This document shows positions 11,501 through 23,315 of a stretch of 64,000 bases of DNA, in pieces. Made by a program: the position numbers and the translations under genes. The stretch lies in contig OY848919.1 of assembly GCA_963693285.1 (NCBI GenBank), positions 2,671,827-2,735,826 on the forward strand, read 5' to 3'. Position 1 is the first letter of the stretch. Every line of letters begins with the position of its first letter. Below the pieces are notes generated by a model that had not been told where the DNA came from, did no database searches, and saw only the letters and a program-made list of their open reading frames with translations. This stretch comes from Xestospongia muta (taxonomy: Eukaryota; Porifera; Demospongiae; Haplosclerida; Petrosiidae).

Positions 11501-12650
11501 CCAAGTTGTTGAGCTTCTTCTCAAAGAAAATGCTGATCCTAATCTTCAAGACCATGAAGGTTGGACTGCTTTAATTTTTGCCAGTGAGAATGGTCATTAC
11601 CAAGTCGTTGAGCTTCTTCTTAAAGAAAATGCTGATCCTAATATTCAAACACAAAAAGGTTGGACTGCTTTAATATTTGCCAGTGAAAATGGTCATTACC
11701 AAGTTGTCAAGAGTCTTCTCAAAGAAGATGCCAATCATAGTCTTCAAGACCAAGAAGGTTGGACTCCTTTAATGTATGCCAGTCATAATGGTCATTACCA
11801 AGTTGTTGAGCTTCTTCTCAAAGAAAATGCTGATCCTAATATTCAAACACAAAAAGGTTGGACTGCTTTAATATTCGCCAGTGAAAATGGTCATTACCAA
11901 GTTGTTGAGCATCTTCTCAGAGAAAATGCTGATCCTAATCTTCAAGATCGAGAAGGTTGGACTGCTTTAATGTATGCCAGTCAGAATGGTCATTACCAAG
12001 TGGTTGAGCATCTTCTCAGAGAAAATGTTGATCCTAATCTTCATGATCAAGAAGGTTGGACTGCTTTAATGAATGCCAGTCAGAATGGTCATTACCAAGT
12101 TGTTGAGCTTCTTCTTAAAGAAAATGCTGATCCTAATCTTCAAACAGAGGAAGGTTGGACAGCATCAAGAATTGCTAGTCAAAGTGGTCATTTTGAAATA
12201 GTTCAGTTATTAGAAAAGTACAATGATCCTAGTAGTAGTTCTTATAAAGAATTAGACCATTCAATAAACCAACCAGTAGAAAGTACCAGCTCAGCTATTT
12301 TAATACCTGACCAACAGACAGAGGAACCTAACAAACAATTACAAAGTATACAGACAACAACAGAATATGTAGTTGAACAATATGTCCTTCCACACTCAAC
12401 TATCCACTCCTCATCTCTGATGCAGTCATTCCAATATCGTTTAATAAAATCTATCAAACAACCATTTCATACTTTTAAAGATACTAAGAAGAAAGAACTT
12501 AGAGATAATAAATCAACAAATTTGAAACAGCCACAGCTTCAACAACATCACTCCACATTGATCCAGCTACCATTACCCATTTCAAGAAAGAAGTTGAAAA
12601 AGACACAAAGAAAAGATAACATTACAACAAAGAATACTTTAAACAAATAA
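8513..12650 (+). CDS. Gene B: death-domain/ankyrin-repeat protein, with an in-frame TGA
   Basis: Exon 1 is 8513-8864 and exon 2 is 8923-12650, joined by a 58-nt intron (GTGAGT to TTACAG) that keeps the frame (...DHYQ-D-MHSQNHD). ATG 8513 is chosen because D and E start at the same codon. Exon 1 holds a death-fold domain (residues about 25-110: FAIFLPKI, LALFSEWLRV, then TWAKVIVAL). Exon 2 has a helical region with CELIEELV, then a module around SLILIAAEKTEF and VGIFEMIIN, about 25 ankyrin repeats and a basic tail. A TGA at 10992-10994 replaces the Gln or Arg codon normal at that repeat position, giving 807 aa. The same frame stays open beyond it to 12650 (1,360 codons in all). Death domains and ankyrin repeats are protein-binding folds; role unknown, perhaps a signalling adaptor. 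Confidence 0.85.
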
Positions 12651-13081
12651 TTATTATTGTTTATATATGTTGTTATGTTATTATGTTAAAACTGTCAATT
12701 ATATATTCTTTCCATCAATGCACAAAATATGACTTTTTCACATCTTCCCATATGTACTACAGGTTACAAGCTAATTAGAATAGTTGCCTTCTGTTTCCAT
12801 AATTATAATTAGTTGTCTTCCACTCATTGTTTCAGTATAGATTTCTGATATGAACCTATAAAGCTGATAAAAGAGTGCTGTCTGAGAATAGTGTATATAA
12901 GTATAAAATTTTTGTTATAAGTAGTACAACTTCATTCTACAGTCAGTCATTGTTTGCATAGTTTTCTCTGGACATAACACAAATTTGATGAAGAACAAAC
13001 TTTTTAGTATTTTTGCTGATTATTATAAATTCATATTCACTGCCTTCTGTTCTTCTTTTATTATATAATTAGTTGTCTTCC
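12651..13081. other. 3' flank of gene B, ending at a fusion point with pseudogene C
   Basis: This matches the 3' flank of gene A through the words GTTTCAGTATAGATTTCTGA and AGTCAGTCATTGTTTGCATA. Near 13081 it changes abruptly into the middle of a death-domain exon (AATGATTACCCCTCAACTG). The expected leader block, MMTAG2 tail and start of exon 1 are missing, which points to a deletion joining two units. Confidence 0.75.
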
Positions 13082-16000
13082 AATGATTACCCCTCAACTG
13101 ATCTTTGAAAATTGGCTCTCTTCTCAGAATGGCTAAGAGTTGACTCTTATGCTACCTGGGATAAAGTAATTGTTGCCCTGTCAAAAGCTAATGAACACTA
13201 TCTAGCTTCAAAAGTACAAGAAAACCTTATTACCACCATACCACCAGTAGATCACTATCAAGGTGAGTACAGTGAATTAGTTAAAGATGGTTATGAAAAA
13301 ACTTGTATACAAATTTACATCTTTAGTATGTAAAATTGTAAGTCACCTTGAAGAGATGATAAAAACTAATAAATGTCAATTAATCGACATAGCAAGACAT
13401 ATTAAACTACTACCTTGGCTATCTGAAGAAAAGGAACTGACAAATTAATCAAAGTTACAACTATTGATGAATTATTTGTTGAGATTGAGCCTTACTACTG
13501 CTTCCTTAGTAACTGTGAATTAATAGAGAGCATTGTTAATACATTTCTTTCTGAAAGTGACATAGAAACCGAATTAGCCGAGTACTTGGAAGAACTTGAA
13601 GCATTCGATAAATCAGCTGAATTACAACACATCCTGACTGCTATTGAAGAAGGACTGATGCCAAATCATGAAGTGACCAAAACAACTTGCAAAGTTGAGA
13701 TCAAATTACAAAGAAGATGTGGGAAAATGACATTAGACATTTTTCGTAAGCTTATAAATTACCTTTTTCCAATGATGAACAATGTTTATAGTCATATTTA
13801 CATCAAGCAAGGATGTATTTGTGTTAGCTTTCTTGTACCTCACTCACAATCACAATCTCTCATACTTATGGCAACTGAGAAAGCAGAATTCATATATCAA
13901 GTTGGTATTTTCAAAATAATAATAAATGACCAACCCATTTTATTGGAAGAGGAGGATGCAACTTTCTCCTTTGAACAATCACTACTTCAAGCAGCACAAG
14001 CTGGTCATAATAATGATATCATAATGCTACTGGAGTTAGGAGCCAATGTTGACTACCAGAATGAAGAAGGACGAACAGCACTTATATTTGCTAGTCAGAC
14101 TGGCCATTACCAAGTCGTTGAGCTTCTACTCAAAAAAAATGCTGATCCTAATCTTCAAACACAAAAAGGCTCAACTGCATTGACGTATGCAAGTGAGAAT
14201 GGCCATTACCAAGTTGTTGAGCTTCTTCTCCAAGAAAATGCTGATCCTAATCTTCAAACACAAAAAGGCTCAACTGCATTGACGTATGCAAGTGAGAATG
14301 GCCATTACCAAGTTGTTGGCCTTCTTCTCAAAGAAAATGCTGATCCTAATCTTTAAACACAAAAGGCTCAACTGCATTGACGTATGCAAGTGAGAATGGC
14401 CATTACCAAGTTGTTGAGCTTCTACTCAAAGAAAATGCTGATCCCAATCTTCAAACACAAAAAGGCTCAACTGCATTGACGTATGCAAGTGAGAATGGTC
14501 ATTACCAAGTTGTTGACCTTCTTCTCAAAGAAAGTGCTGATCCTAATCTTCAAAACCAAGAAGGGTGGAATGCTTTAATGTTTGCCAGTCAATATGGTCA
14601 TTACCAAGTCGCTCAGCTTCTTCTCAAAGAAAATGCTGATCCTAATTTTCAAACACAAGAAGGTTTAACTGCATTGATATTTGCAAGTTTAAATGGGAAT
14701 AGCCATTACCAAGTCGTTGAGCTTCTTCTCAAAGAAAATGCTGATCCTAATCTTGAAACACAAGAAGCTTTAACTGCATTGATATTTGCAAGTGGGAATG
14801 GCCATTACCAACTCGTTGAGCTTCTTCTCAAAAAAACGCTGATCCTAATCTTCAAACACAAGAAGGTTGGACTGCATTGATATTTGCAAGCCTGAATGGC
14901 CATTACCAAGTTGTTGAGCTTCTTCTCAAAGAAAATGCTGATCCTAATCTTCAAGACCATAATGGTTTGACCACTTTAATGTTTGCCAGTCTGGATGGCT
15001 ATTACCAAGTCGTTGAGCTTCTTCTCAAAGAAAATGCTGATCCTAATCTTGAAACACAAGAAGCTTAACTGCATTGATATTTGCAAGTGGGAATGGCCAT
15101 TACCAACTCGTTGAGCTTCTTCTCAAAAAAACGCTGATCCTAATCTTCAAACACAAGAAGGTTGGACTGCATTGATATTTGCAAGCCTGAATGGCCATTA
15201 CCAAGTTGTTGAGCTTCTTCTCAAAGAAAATGCTGATCCTAATCTTCAAGACCATAATGGTTTGACCACTTTAATGTTTGCCAGTCTGGATGGCTATTAC
15301 CAAGTCGTTGAGGTTCTTCTTAAAGAAAATGCTAATCATACTCTTCAAACACAAAAAGGTTCAACTGCACTGATATTTGCAAGTGTGAATGGCCATTACC
15401 AAGTTGTTGAGCTTCTACTCAAACAAAATGCTGATCCTAATCTGCAAGATCAAGAAGGTTGGAGTGCTTTAATTTTTGCCAGTCATATTGGTCATTATCA
15501 AGTTGTTGAGCATTTTCTTAAAGAAAATGCTGATCCTAATCTTCAAACACAAAAAGGTTCGACATTGATAATAGCATGTGGGAATGGCCATTACCAAGTT
15601 GTCGAGCTTCTTCTCAAAGAAAATGCTGATCCTAGTATTCAAACAGAGGAAGGTTGGACAGCATCAACAATTGCTAGTCAAAATGGTCATTTTGAAATAG
15701 TTCAATTATCAGAAAAGTACAATGATCCTAGTAGTAGTTCTTGTGAAGTATTAGATCATTCAATAAACCAACCAGTAGAAAGTACCAGCTCACCTATTTT
15801 AATACCTGACCAACAGACAGAGGAACCTAACAAACAATTACAAAGTATACAGACAGCAACAGAATATGTAGTTGAAAAAGATGTCCTTCCACACTCAACT
15901 ATCCATTTCTCATCTCTAAAGGAGTCTTTCCAATATCGTTTAATAAAATCTATCAAACAACCATTTCATACTTTTAAAGATACTAAGAAGAAAGAACTCA

Positions 16001-16149
16001 GAGATAATAAATCATCAAATTTGGAACAGCCACAGCTTCAACAATATCACTCTACATTGATCCAGCTACCATTACATATATTAAGAAATAAGTTGAAAAA
16101 GACACAAAGAAAAGATAATGTTACATCAAAGAATTTTGTAAACAAATAA
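13082..16149 (+). pseudogene. Gene C: 5'-truncated, multiply broken death-domain/ankyrin paralogue
   Basis: It starts inside the death-domain exon, with TGA (CTTTGA) and TAA (GGCTAAGAG) where E has CTTCGA and GGCTGAGAG. A deletion near 13295 removes about 180 bp compared with E, and one base is missing at GGAACTGACAAA (near 13440). The middle region and first repeats are open at 13586-14356, then a TAA replaces CAA (near 14354) beside a lost A. Further 1-bp losses occur near 14830, 15065 and 15126. The last frame (15172-16149) ends in an almost normal tail. Counting these breaks, it cannot make a full protein, although the final segment could still be transcribed. Confidence 0.9.
14751..15345 (+). 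repeat. Tandem duplication of a three-repeat block (about 296 bp) inside pseudogene C
   Basis: The block beginning CTTGAAACACAAGAAGCT occurs at about 14752 and again 296 bp later. Both copies carry the same 1-bp loss at CTCAAAAAAACGCTGATC (14829 and 15124). The second copy has an extra T deletion at AAGCTTAACTG. The shared lesion means the duplication came after the gene was already frameshifted. Confidence 0.85.
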
Positions 16150-16600
16150 TTGTTATTGTTAACATGTGTTGTTATGTGTTTGGTAAAAGTGAAAGTATAA
16201 TATTAAAACTGTCAATTATATATACTTTAATACATAAACTCTTATTTCATATTTTCTTATGAATAATATGACATTATGCTATAATATATTGTATAAAAGG
16301 TTACTAATCATCACATACTGATGATAGGACATAATATTATCTGTTATAACTTTATCATTGCTATTGACCCATTACAAGTGTTAAGAAAATTGTTATAAGA
16401 TAATAGTTGTTATAAGAGTCATTATTGTGTCTTCAGAATTTACTGTGTTTATTAAAACATAGAATATCCCACCAATAAATAGTATATTAATTACAGTATA
16501 TTATAAATTCAGTCACTGTTATGTGTTCTCATTTTAACTACAGTAAATAATGAGTGTATTATTGACAAAATATATAGAATACAGTGTAATCAACTATTGT
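16150..16600. other. 3' flank of pseudogene C
   Basis: AT-rich sequence nearly identical to the flanks after D (20863-21340) and E (27234-27690), ending in GACAGTGAGATGTAATGATGATACTCAGT. No gene seen. It is the second of the two flank types in the cluster (A/B against C/D/E). Confidence 0.7.
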
Positions 16601-16627
16601 ATACTATATAGACAGTGAGATGTAATG

Positions 16628-16910
16628 ATGATACTCAGTTACTGTCACTGTCATGTCTTCTCCTTTTGTTATCTCTATCAGTTTGATGATAAGAATGATG
16701 ATCTTTGTAATAATATCTTCTTTCTCTCTTGTTTTCTTTTTGTCTACAGAGGAGGAATCATTAGGTATTTCTGATGTTATGTCATGTCTGTGTTTCTTTG
16801 AAATATATATCTCTTTTGTCTTCATACTCTTCTTGCTTTTCTCCTTTTTGTGCTTCTTTCTGTTGAAAATGAAAGCAATGACAGGAAACAATTTTTTACA
16901 TTAAATGAAC
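16628..16910 (-). pseudogene. Copy of MMTAG2 exon 8 after gene C
   Basis: On the minus strand this reads NRKKHKKEK and then KHRHDIT.E.P.DSSSVD, matching the parental exon 8 (28204-28420). A frameshift after the SSSVD region replaces the Ser/Arg/His-rich end with an unrelated frame. No upstream exons accompany it; similarity stops near 16910. It lies head-on to gene C, exactly as the parental exon lies to gene E. Confidence 0.85.
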
Positions 16911-17099
16911 TGGTAAATGTCCATTGCAAATGTTAGGATAGTAGGTGTGACAAAACATCAGTTCTGTTATTATATATGTGGCTTATAATCTACTGTTTTA
17001 ACAACTTTGAATTGTCTTCTTCTTTTATTATCTCTAACAGTTTGATGATGTGTAAACTGAAAATGTGTGTATATGAAGAAATTGGATACACAGAAGAGC

Positions 17100-17440
17100 A
17101 CAATTGTGTATACACGTTATCTGTGAGAGTATTATATTCAGAATCATATAGATCATCTTTGACATATTGTCAATATTATGGATACTTCTTTTGATACACA
17201 ACAAAGAGGTCAGTACTATGTAGATGGCACGTATTAGATAAATGTGACAGCTGTCACTTCAGTTATAGTTGTAATAACAAAAGATAGATGAGCATTTGTT
17301 GTATAGTGATTGTTATTCCTCATAATACTACAAACTCAATATTAACAACAGGATATTCTAATTTTAGAATACTATGAAGCTATTTATAATGATGACCATA
17401 TAAGGATATACTAGAATTATTTACATTTTCATATAAAGTA
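17100..17440 (+). repeat. Leader block L, truncated copy upstream of gene D
   Basis: Begins inside the block at ACACGTTATCTGTGAGAG, fused to MMTAG2-intron-like sequence (ACACAGAAGAGCACAATTGTG), and ends at the inverted exon arm. It is the counterpart of the first L copy before gene B. The preceding 16911-17099 shows nothing else I can identify. Confidence 0.7.
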
Positions 17441-17453
17441 TAAATAACAATAG

Positions 17454-17546
17454 TAGTTCCATTAGTTCAGACTCAGTAGGTCTGTTAGACAGTCTAGGAC
17501 TATCTACTGGTAGAGTAGTAGTACATCTTGTAGGATTGTCAGACAT
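17454..17546 (-). repeat. Inverted copy of the first 93 coding nt of gene D
   Basis: The reverse complement matches 18033-18125 with 3 mismatches in 93. The spacer to the exon is 486 nt. It keeps the start codon on the minus strand, and the short minus-strand frame that follows ends in MELLLLFILYMKM and a stop. No evidence that it is translated. Confidence 0.95.
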
Positions 17547-17565
17547 AGTGCTAATAAATCAGTTA

Positions 17566-18032
17566 TTCCACTAGAATTATTTATATTTTCATATTAGTAA
17601 GCTGTTTCATAGTCAATAGTTATTCACTAATATAATTTAGGCCATTAAATATGTATACACTACTTTATAACACACAGGTTATCTATGAGAGTATTATATT
17701 CAGAATTATATAGATCATCTTTGACATATTAACAATATTATGGATACTTCTTTTGGTACATGACAAAGAGGGCAGTACTATGTAGATGACTTATAGTATG
17801 TAAATGTGACAGCTGACAGTTAGTTATAGTTCTAATAACAAAAGATAGATCAGTATTAGAAGTGTATGTCATTCTTCACAGTACAAAACACACAGTCATG
17901 ATAATAATAACCATATATGGACATTCTAATTTTAGAATACTGTTTATAAACAATGACCATATTAGGATATTTTGAAAGTGTTTCAAGTTTAACAAGAATC
18001 TACCAGCTACAGCTATTTAGTGTGTTTCCAAT
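17566..18032 (+). repeat. Leader block L directly before gene D
   Basis: Same order of words as before B and E, ending TTAGTGTGTTTCCAATATG. The AG of the acceptor-like TTTCCAG seen in B and E is changed to AA here. Confidence 0.75.
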
Positions 18033-20862
18033 ATGTCAGACAATCCTACAAGATGTACTACAACTCTACCACTAGATAGTCCTAGACTGTCTAACAGACC
18101 TACTGAGTCTGAACTAATGGAACTACTTCAACCATTAGTAGAATGGGAAACATTTGCTATTTTTCTACCAAAGATGTCAGATGCCATGATAAGAGAGATT
18201 GTAAGAGATAACTCATCAATATATCTACAAAAAATGACTCTCTTTTCAAAATGGCTGAGAGTTGACTCTTATGCTACCTGGGCTAAAGTAATTGTTGCCC
18301 TGTCAAAAGCTAATGAACACTACCTAGCCTCAAAAGTACAAGAAAACTTTATTACCACCATACCACCAGTAGACCATTATCAAGGTGAGTGTTTAATAAT
18401 ATCAAGAGATATTTATATGAGTACCTTACTCTGTCATAGATACAAACAGTGAAGATGACACATTGACTGAAACTGTCGAAGTGAACAAAGATGATAAAGA
18501 AAGTGTACAATACAAACAAGGCAGTGTTCATTCAACACAGCATTACCAAACCCTAAGGAGCCATACTGAGACCAAAGTAACACCAGTAAATTTCTATCAA
18601 GGTGAGTACAGTGAATTAGTTAAAGATGGATATGAGTGTCCTCATCTGAATTATTTAGGTAGAGACAGTGAAGATGTAAAATTAGTTGATAGTGTAAGAA
18701 AAGAAGATGACAATCAACCCAGTCCTACAGTATCAGATGATAGAGCCAAAGTGGACAAAAAAATAATAGAAATTAGTTCTAAAGATCAAGTTGCAATGGA
18801 GCTTAAAAGACTTGTAAACAAATTTACATCTTTGGTATGTAAAATTGTAAGTCACCTTGAAGAGATGATAAAAACTAATAAATGTCAATTAATCGACATA
18901 GCAAGACATATTAAATTACTACCGTGGCTATCTGAAGAAAAGGAACTAGACAAATTAATCAAAGTTACAACTATTGATGAATTGTTTGTTGAGATTGAGC
19001 CTTACTACTGCTTCCTTAGTAACTGTGAATTAATAGAGAGCATTGTTAATACATTTCTTTCTGAAAGTGACCTACAAAACGAATTAGCCAAGTACTTGGA
19101 AGAACTTGAAGCATTCGATAAATCAGCTGAATTACAACACATCCAGACTGCTATTGAAGAAGCACTGATACCAAATCATGAAATGACCAAAACAACTTGC
19201 AAAGTTGAGATCAAATTACAAAGAAGATGTGGGAGAATGACATTAGATATTTTTCGTAAGCTTATAAATTACCTTTTTCCGATGATGAACAATGTTTATA
19301 GTCATATTTACATCAAGCAAGGATGTATTTATGTTAGTTTTCTTGTACCTCACTCACAATCACAATCTCTCATACTTACGGCAACTGAGAAAACAGAAAT
19401 CATATATCAAGTTGGTATTTTCAAAATAATAATAAATGACCAACCCATCTTAATGGAAGAGGAGGATGGAACTTTCTCCTTTGAACAATCACTACTTCAA
19501 GCAGCACAAGCTGGTCATAATAATGATATCATAATACTACTGGAGTTAGGAGCTAATGTTGACTACCAGAATGAAGATGGACAAACAGCACTTATATTTG
19601 CTAGTCAGAATGCCCATTACCAAATCGTTGAGCTTCTACTCAAAGAAAATGCTGATCCTAATCTTCAAAACCAAGAAGGCTGGAATGCGTTAATGTTTGC
19701 CAGTCAATATGGTCATTACCAAGTTACTCAGCGTCTTCTCAAAGAAAATGTTGATCCTAATTTTCAAACACAAGAAGGTTTAACTGCATTGATATTTGCA
19801 AGTGGGAATGGCCATTACCAAGTCGTTGAGCTTCTTCTCCAAAAAAACGCTGATCCTAATCTTCAAACACAAGAAGGTTTAACTGCATTGATATTTGCAA
19901 GTGGGAATGGCCATTACCAAGTCGTTGAGCTTCTTCTCAAAGAAAATGCTGATTCTAATCTTCAAACACAAGAAGGTTGGACTGCATTGATATTTGCAAG
20001 TCTGAATGGTCATTACCAAGTTGTTGAGCTTCTTCTCAAAGAAAATGCCGATCCTAATTCTCAAGACCATAATGGTTTGACCGCTTTAATGTTTGCCGGT
20101 CTGGATGGCTATTACCAAATTGTTGAGGTTCTTCTTAAAGAAAATGCTAATCATACTCTTCAAACACAAAAAGGTTCAACTGCACTGATATTTGCAAGTG
20201 TGAATGGCCATTATCACGTTGTTGAGCTTCTTCTCAAAGAAAATGCTGATCCAAATCTGCAAGACCAAGAAGGTTGGACTGCTTTAATTTTTGCCAGTCA
20301 TATTGGTCATTACCAAGTTGTTGAGCTTCTTCTCAAAGAAAATGCCAATCATAATCTTCAAACAGAGAAAGGTTGGACAGCATCAACAATTGCTAGTCAA
20401 AATGGTCATTTTGAAATAGTTCAGTTATTAGAAAAGTACAATGATCCTAGTAGTAGTTCTTGTGAAGTATTAGACCATTCAATAAACCAACCAATAGAAA
20501 GTACCAGCTCAGCTATTTTAATACATGACCAACAGACAGAGGAACCTATCAAACAACCACAAAGTATACAGACAGCAACAGAGTATGTAGTTGAACAAAA
20601 TGTCCTTCCACACTCAACTATCCACTCCTCATCTCTAAAGCAGGCTTTCCAATATAATTTAATAAAATCTATCAAACAACCATTTCATACTTTTAAAGAT
20701 ACTAAGAAGAAAGAGCTTAGAGATAACAAATCAAATTTGGAACAGCCACAACTTCAACATCACTCTACATTGATCCAGCTACCATTACATATATTAAGAA
20801 AGAAGTTGAAAAAGACACAAAGAAAACATAATGTTACAACAAAGAATATTGTAAACAAATAA
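18033..20862 (+). CDS. Gene D: intact death-domain/ankyrin-repeat protein
   Basis: Exon 1 is 18033-18384 and exon 2 is 18440-20862, separated by a 55-nt intron (GTGAGT to TCATAG). Joining keeps the frame (DHYQ-D-TNSEDDTL) and gives 924 aa. Order: death-fold domain (residues about 25-110, with WLRVDSYATWAKV); linker containing a second FYQGEYSELVKDGYE motif; helical region (CELIESIVNTFL); module with SLILTATEKTEI and VGIFKIIIND; about ten ankyrin repeats, the shortest array in the cluster; basic tail ending KNIVNK. No stops or shifts. Its tail is preceded by the same divergent capping repeat as in the paralogues. Probable cytoplasmic adaptor or sensor, inferred from domain types only. Confidence 0.85.
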
Positions 20863-21355
20863 TTATTATTGTTAACATGTGTTGTTATGTGTTTAGTAAA
20901 AGTGAAAGTATAATATTAAAACTGTAAATTGTATATATTTTCAATTAATGCATAAACTCTTATTTTATATTTTCTTATAAATAATATGACATTATGCTAC
21001 AATATTGTATAAAAGGTTTCCAAACATCATACTGATAATAGGACATAATATTATCTGCTATAACTTTATCATTGCTATGGACCCATTACAAGTGTTAGGA
21101 AAATTGATATAAGATAAATTGTTGAATAGATATAAGAATCATTTTTGTGTCTTCAGAATTTATTGTGTTTATTGAAATATAGAATATCCCACCAATAAAT
21201 GGTATATTAATTACAGTATATTATAAATTCAGTCACTGTTATGTGTTCTTATTTTAACTACAGTAAATAATGAGTGTATTATTAACAAAATATATAGAAT
21301 ACAGTGTAATCAACTATTGTATACTATATAGACAGTGAGATGTAATGATGATACT
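20863..21355. other. 3' flank of gene D
   Basis: AT-rich, matching the flanks of C and E almost throughout. No coding potential seen. It runs straight into the MMTAG2 exon 8 copy at ACTCAGTCACTGTCACTGTC, with no spacer, unlike the parental locus after gene E. Confidence 0.7.
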
Positions 21356-22320
21356 CAGTCACTGTCACTGTCATGTCTTCTCCTTTTGCTATCTCTATCA
21401 GTTTGATGATAAGAATGAGGATGTTTCTAATAATGTCTTCTTTGTGTCTTGTTTTCTTTATCATCTACAGAGGAGGAGTCATTAGGTATGTCTGATGTGA
21501 TGTCATGTCTGTGTGTCTTTGAAATATGTCTGTTTTGTCTTCATACACTTCTTCCTTTTCTCCTTTTTGTGCTTCTTTCTGTTGAGAAATGAAAGCAATA
21601 ACAGGAAACAATTTTTTACATTAAATGAACTGGTAAGTGAATGGACAAGAAAGCAAAATAAAAAATATGTATGTGGCTGGTTGAGTGAAATTACTTTAAA
21701 TATATAAGTAGAGAGGCTCAAAAGATATTGACACACTAGAGGGACACAATTGTGAACACAAATGGATGTATGTAACACAAATGGATGTATAAAATGATAA
21801 ATGAAACATGTATAAAAATATAATGGAAAATAAAAGTATACAATGGATGTATAGATATTTATAATGGACATATCAATAATAGTACAATGGATGACCCAAC
21901 TTTATTTTCTTCTCTTTATTTTTAATAATATCACTAATATATTCTTTAGTTGTTAATTCAGTAGGAGTTATAGGAGGTAATGGTTGATCTGATGATATTG
22001 ATGATAAACATCTCTCACTCTCTGATGTTTTCTGAAGTACTAGACGTCCTTCTTCAGTTGCTGATTGCTCACACTGTAATAAATGGATAAATAGAAGATT
22101 AAATGGACCGACTGTAGCAAGAAGATTTGACAAGCAACCTCAAAGTGGTTATTCCATATTAGGTGTTGTAAATTACTCATCACATAGTAATTCTCTGACT
22201 AGAGTACAAAAGAAGTGATAATAATGTAGACTACATTATGATGTCATTAGTTTATTAATTAACAACAATATACTACTAGTACAATGACATAATGGAATTA
22301 ATAATGGAATAATTAAACAA
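21356..22320 (-). pseudogene. Copy of MMTAG2 exons 6-8 after gene D
   Basis: Exon 8 copy at about 21356-21582 ([16 protein letters not shown], then a frameshift), exon 7 copy at about 21898-22071 ([20 protein letters not shown] and [17 protein letters not shown] still open), and a decayed exon 6 copy at about 22130-22200. Similarity fades near 22320 inside the intron upstream of exon 6. The open exon 7 but shifted exon 8 suggests a fairly recent duplicate without selection as a whole. Confidence 0.85.
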
Positions 22321-22769
22321 ACAAACAAGTAATTAGTAAATTAGTTGATAAGTATAGATTTTAAGTATACAGACAATCAAACAAACAGGAAGATATACAG
22401 ATAGAGGTGGATAAAAGAACAGATGGATAGTTCAATGAAGGTACAGATAAAAAGGTGGACAAATGACATATACTGAATTTATTATTGTATTTTTAGAATC
22501 GTCTTCATCACTAATATATTCCCAATATAACATAATTGATATATTATATATATTAATTAATATAATAATATTAATAATATTAAAGGTTGATTATGTGACT
22601 AGTGTTCTCATGACTTGGACTTTATTTAAATACTTTATACATACTGTAATGATATATATAAGTATGTAGAAACTTTATGACAATATAACATAATATAGTA
22701 TAATATAATATATAGGAGTAGTTTGTGTATTAGCATTGTTTTCAATAAAAATTGTATGAATAACAATAG
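22321..22769. other. Spacer before the gene E leader
   Basis: AT-rich. Positions 22600-22690 (TTCTCATGACTTGGAC through AAACTTTATGACA) match 7285-7365 upstream of gene B, so this is the outer part of the repeated 5' region. No gene supported. Confidence 0.6.
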
Positions 22770-22862
22770 TAGTTTCATTAGTTCAGACTCAGTAGGTCTG
22801 TTAGACAGTCTAGGACTATCTACTGGTAGAGTAGTAGTACATCTTGTAGGATTGTCAGATAT
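22770..22862 (-). repeat. Inverted copy of the first 93 coding nt of gene E
   Basis: The reverse complement matches 23316-23408 with 3 mismatches, one of which turns the start codon equivalent into ATA. The spacer is 453 nt. Confidence 0.95.
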
Positions 22863-22879
22863 ACTGATAATATATCAGT

Positions 22880-23315
22880 TATTCCACTAGAATTATTTAC
22901 ATTTTCATATTAATAAGCTGTTTCATAGTCAATAGTTATTCACTAATATAATTTAGCACTATAAAATATGTATACACTACTTTATAATACACATGTTATC
23001 TGTGAGACTATTATGTTCAGAATTATATAGATCATCTTTGATATATTAACAATATAATAAATACTTCTTTTGGTACATAACAGCTGTCACTTAACCTATA
23101 GTTGATATAACAGAACATACAGGACATCAGCATGTATGTCATTCCTCATAGTACTATTACAAACACATAGTTATGATAATAACAACCATATAAGAATTTC
23201 TAATTTTAGAATAATATAGAAGCTATTTATAATGATGACCATATAAGGATATTATAAAGGCATTTTAGGTTTATCAAGAAGCTAGAAGCTATATCCATAT
23301 TAGTGTGTTTCCAGT
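22880..23315 (+). repeat. Leader block L directly before gene E
   Basis: Single copy of the block seen before B and D, with a small deletion near 23080 (GGTACATAACAGCTGTC). It ends TTAGTGTGTTTCCAG-T-ATG, again acceptor-like. Confidence 0.75.

Noticed and set aside
12242..12457. Minus-strand open frame inside the ankyrin tail, also present in C and D
   Set aside because: It recurs only because the coding tails are duplicated; an antisense shadow.
16653..16904. Hydrophobic plus-strand open frame that could look like a membrane protein
   Set aside because: Antisense of the Lys-rich MMTAG2 exon 8 copy; similar shadows occur at the other copies.
17430..17546. Small minus-strand peptide starting with the gene D leader and ending MELLLLFILYMKM
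   Set aside because: Not conserved in frame after codon 31 in the B and E arms, and E lacks the start codon; kept only as part of the inverted repeat.
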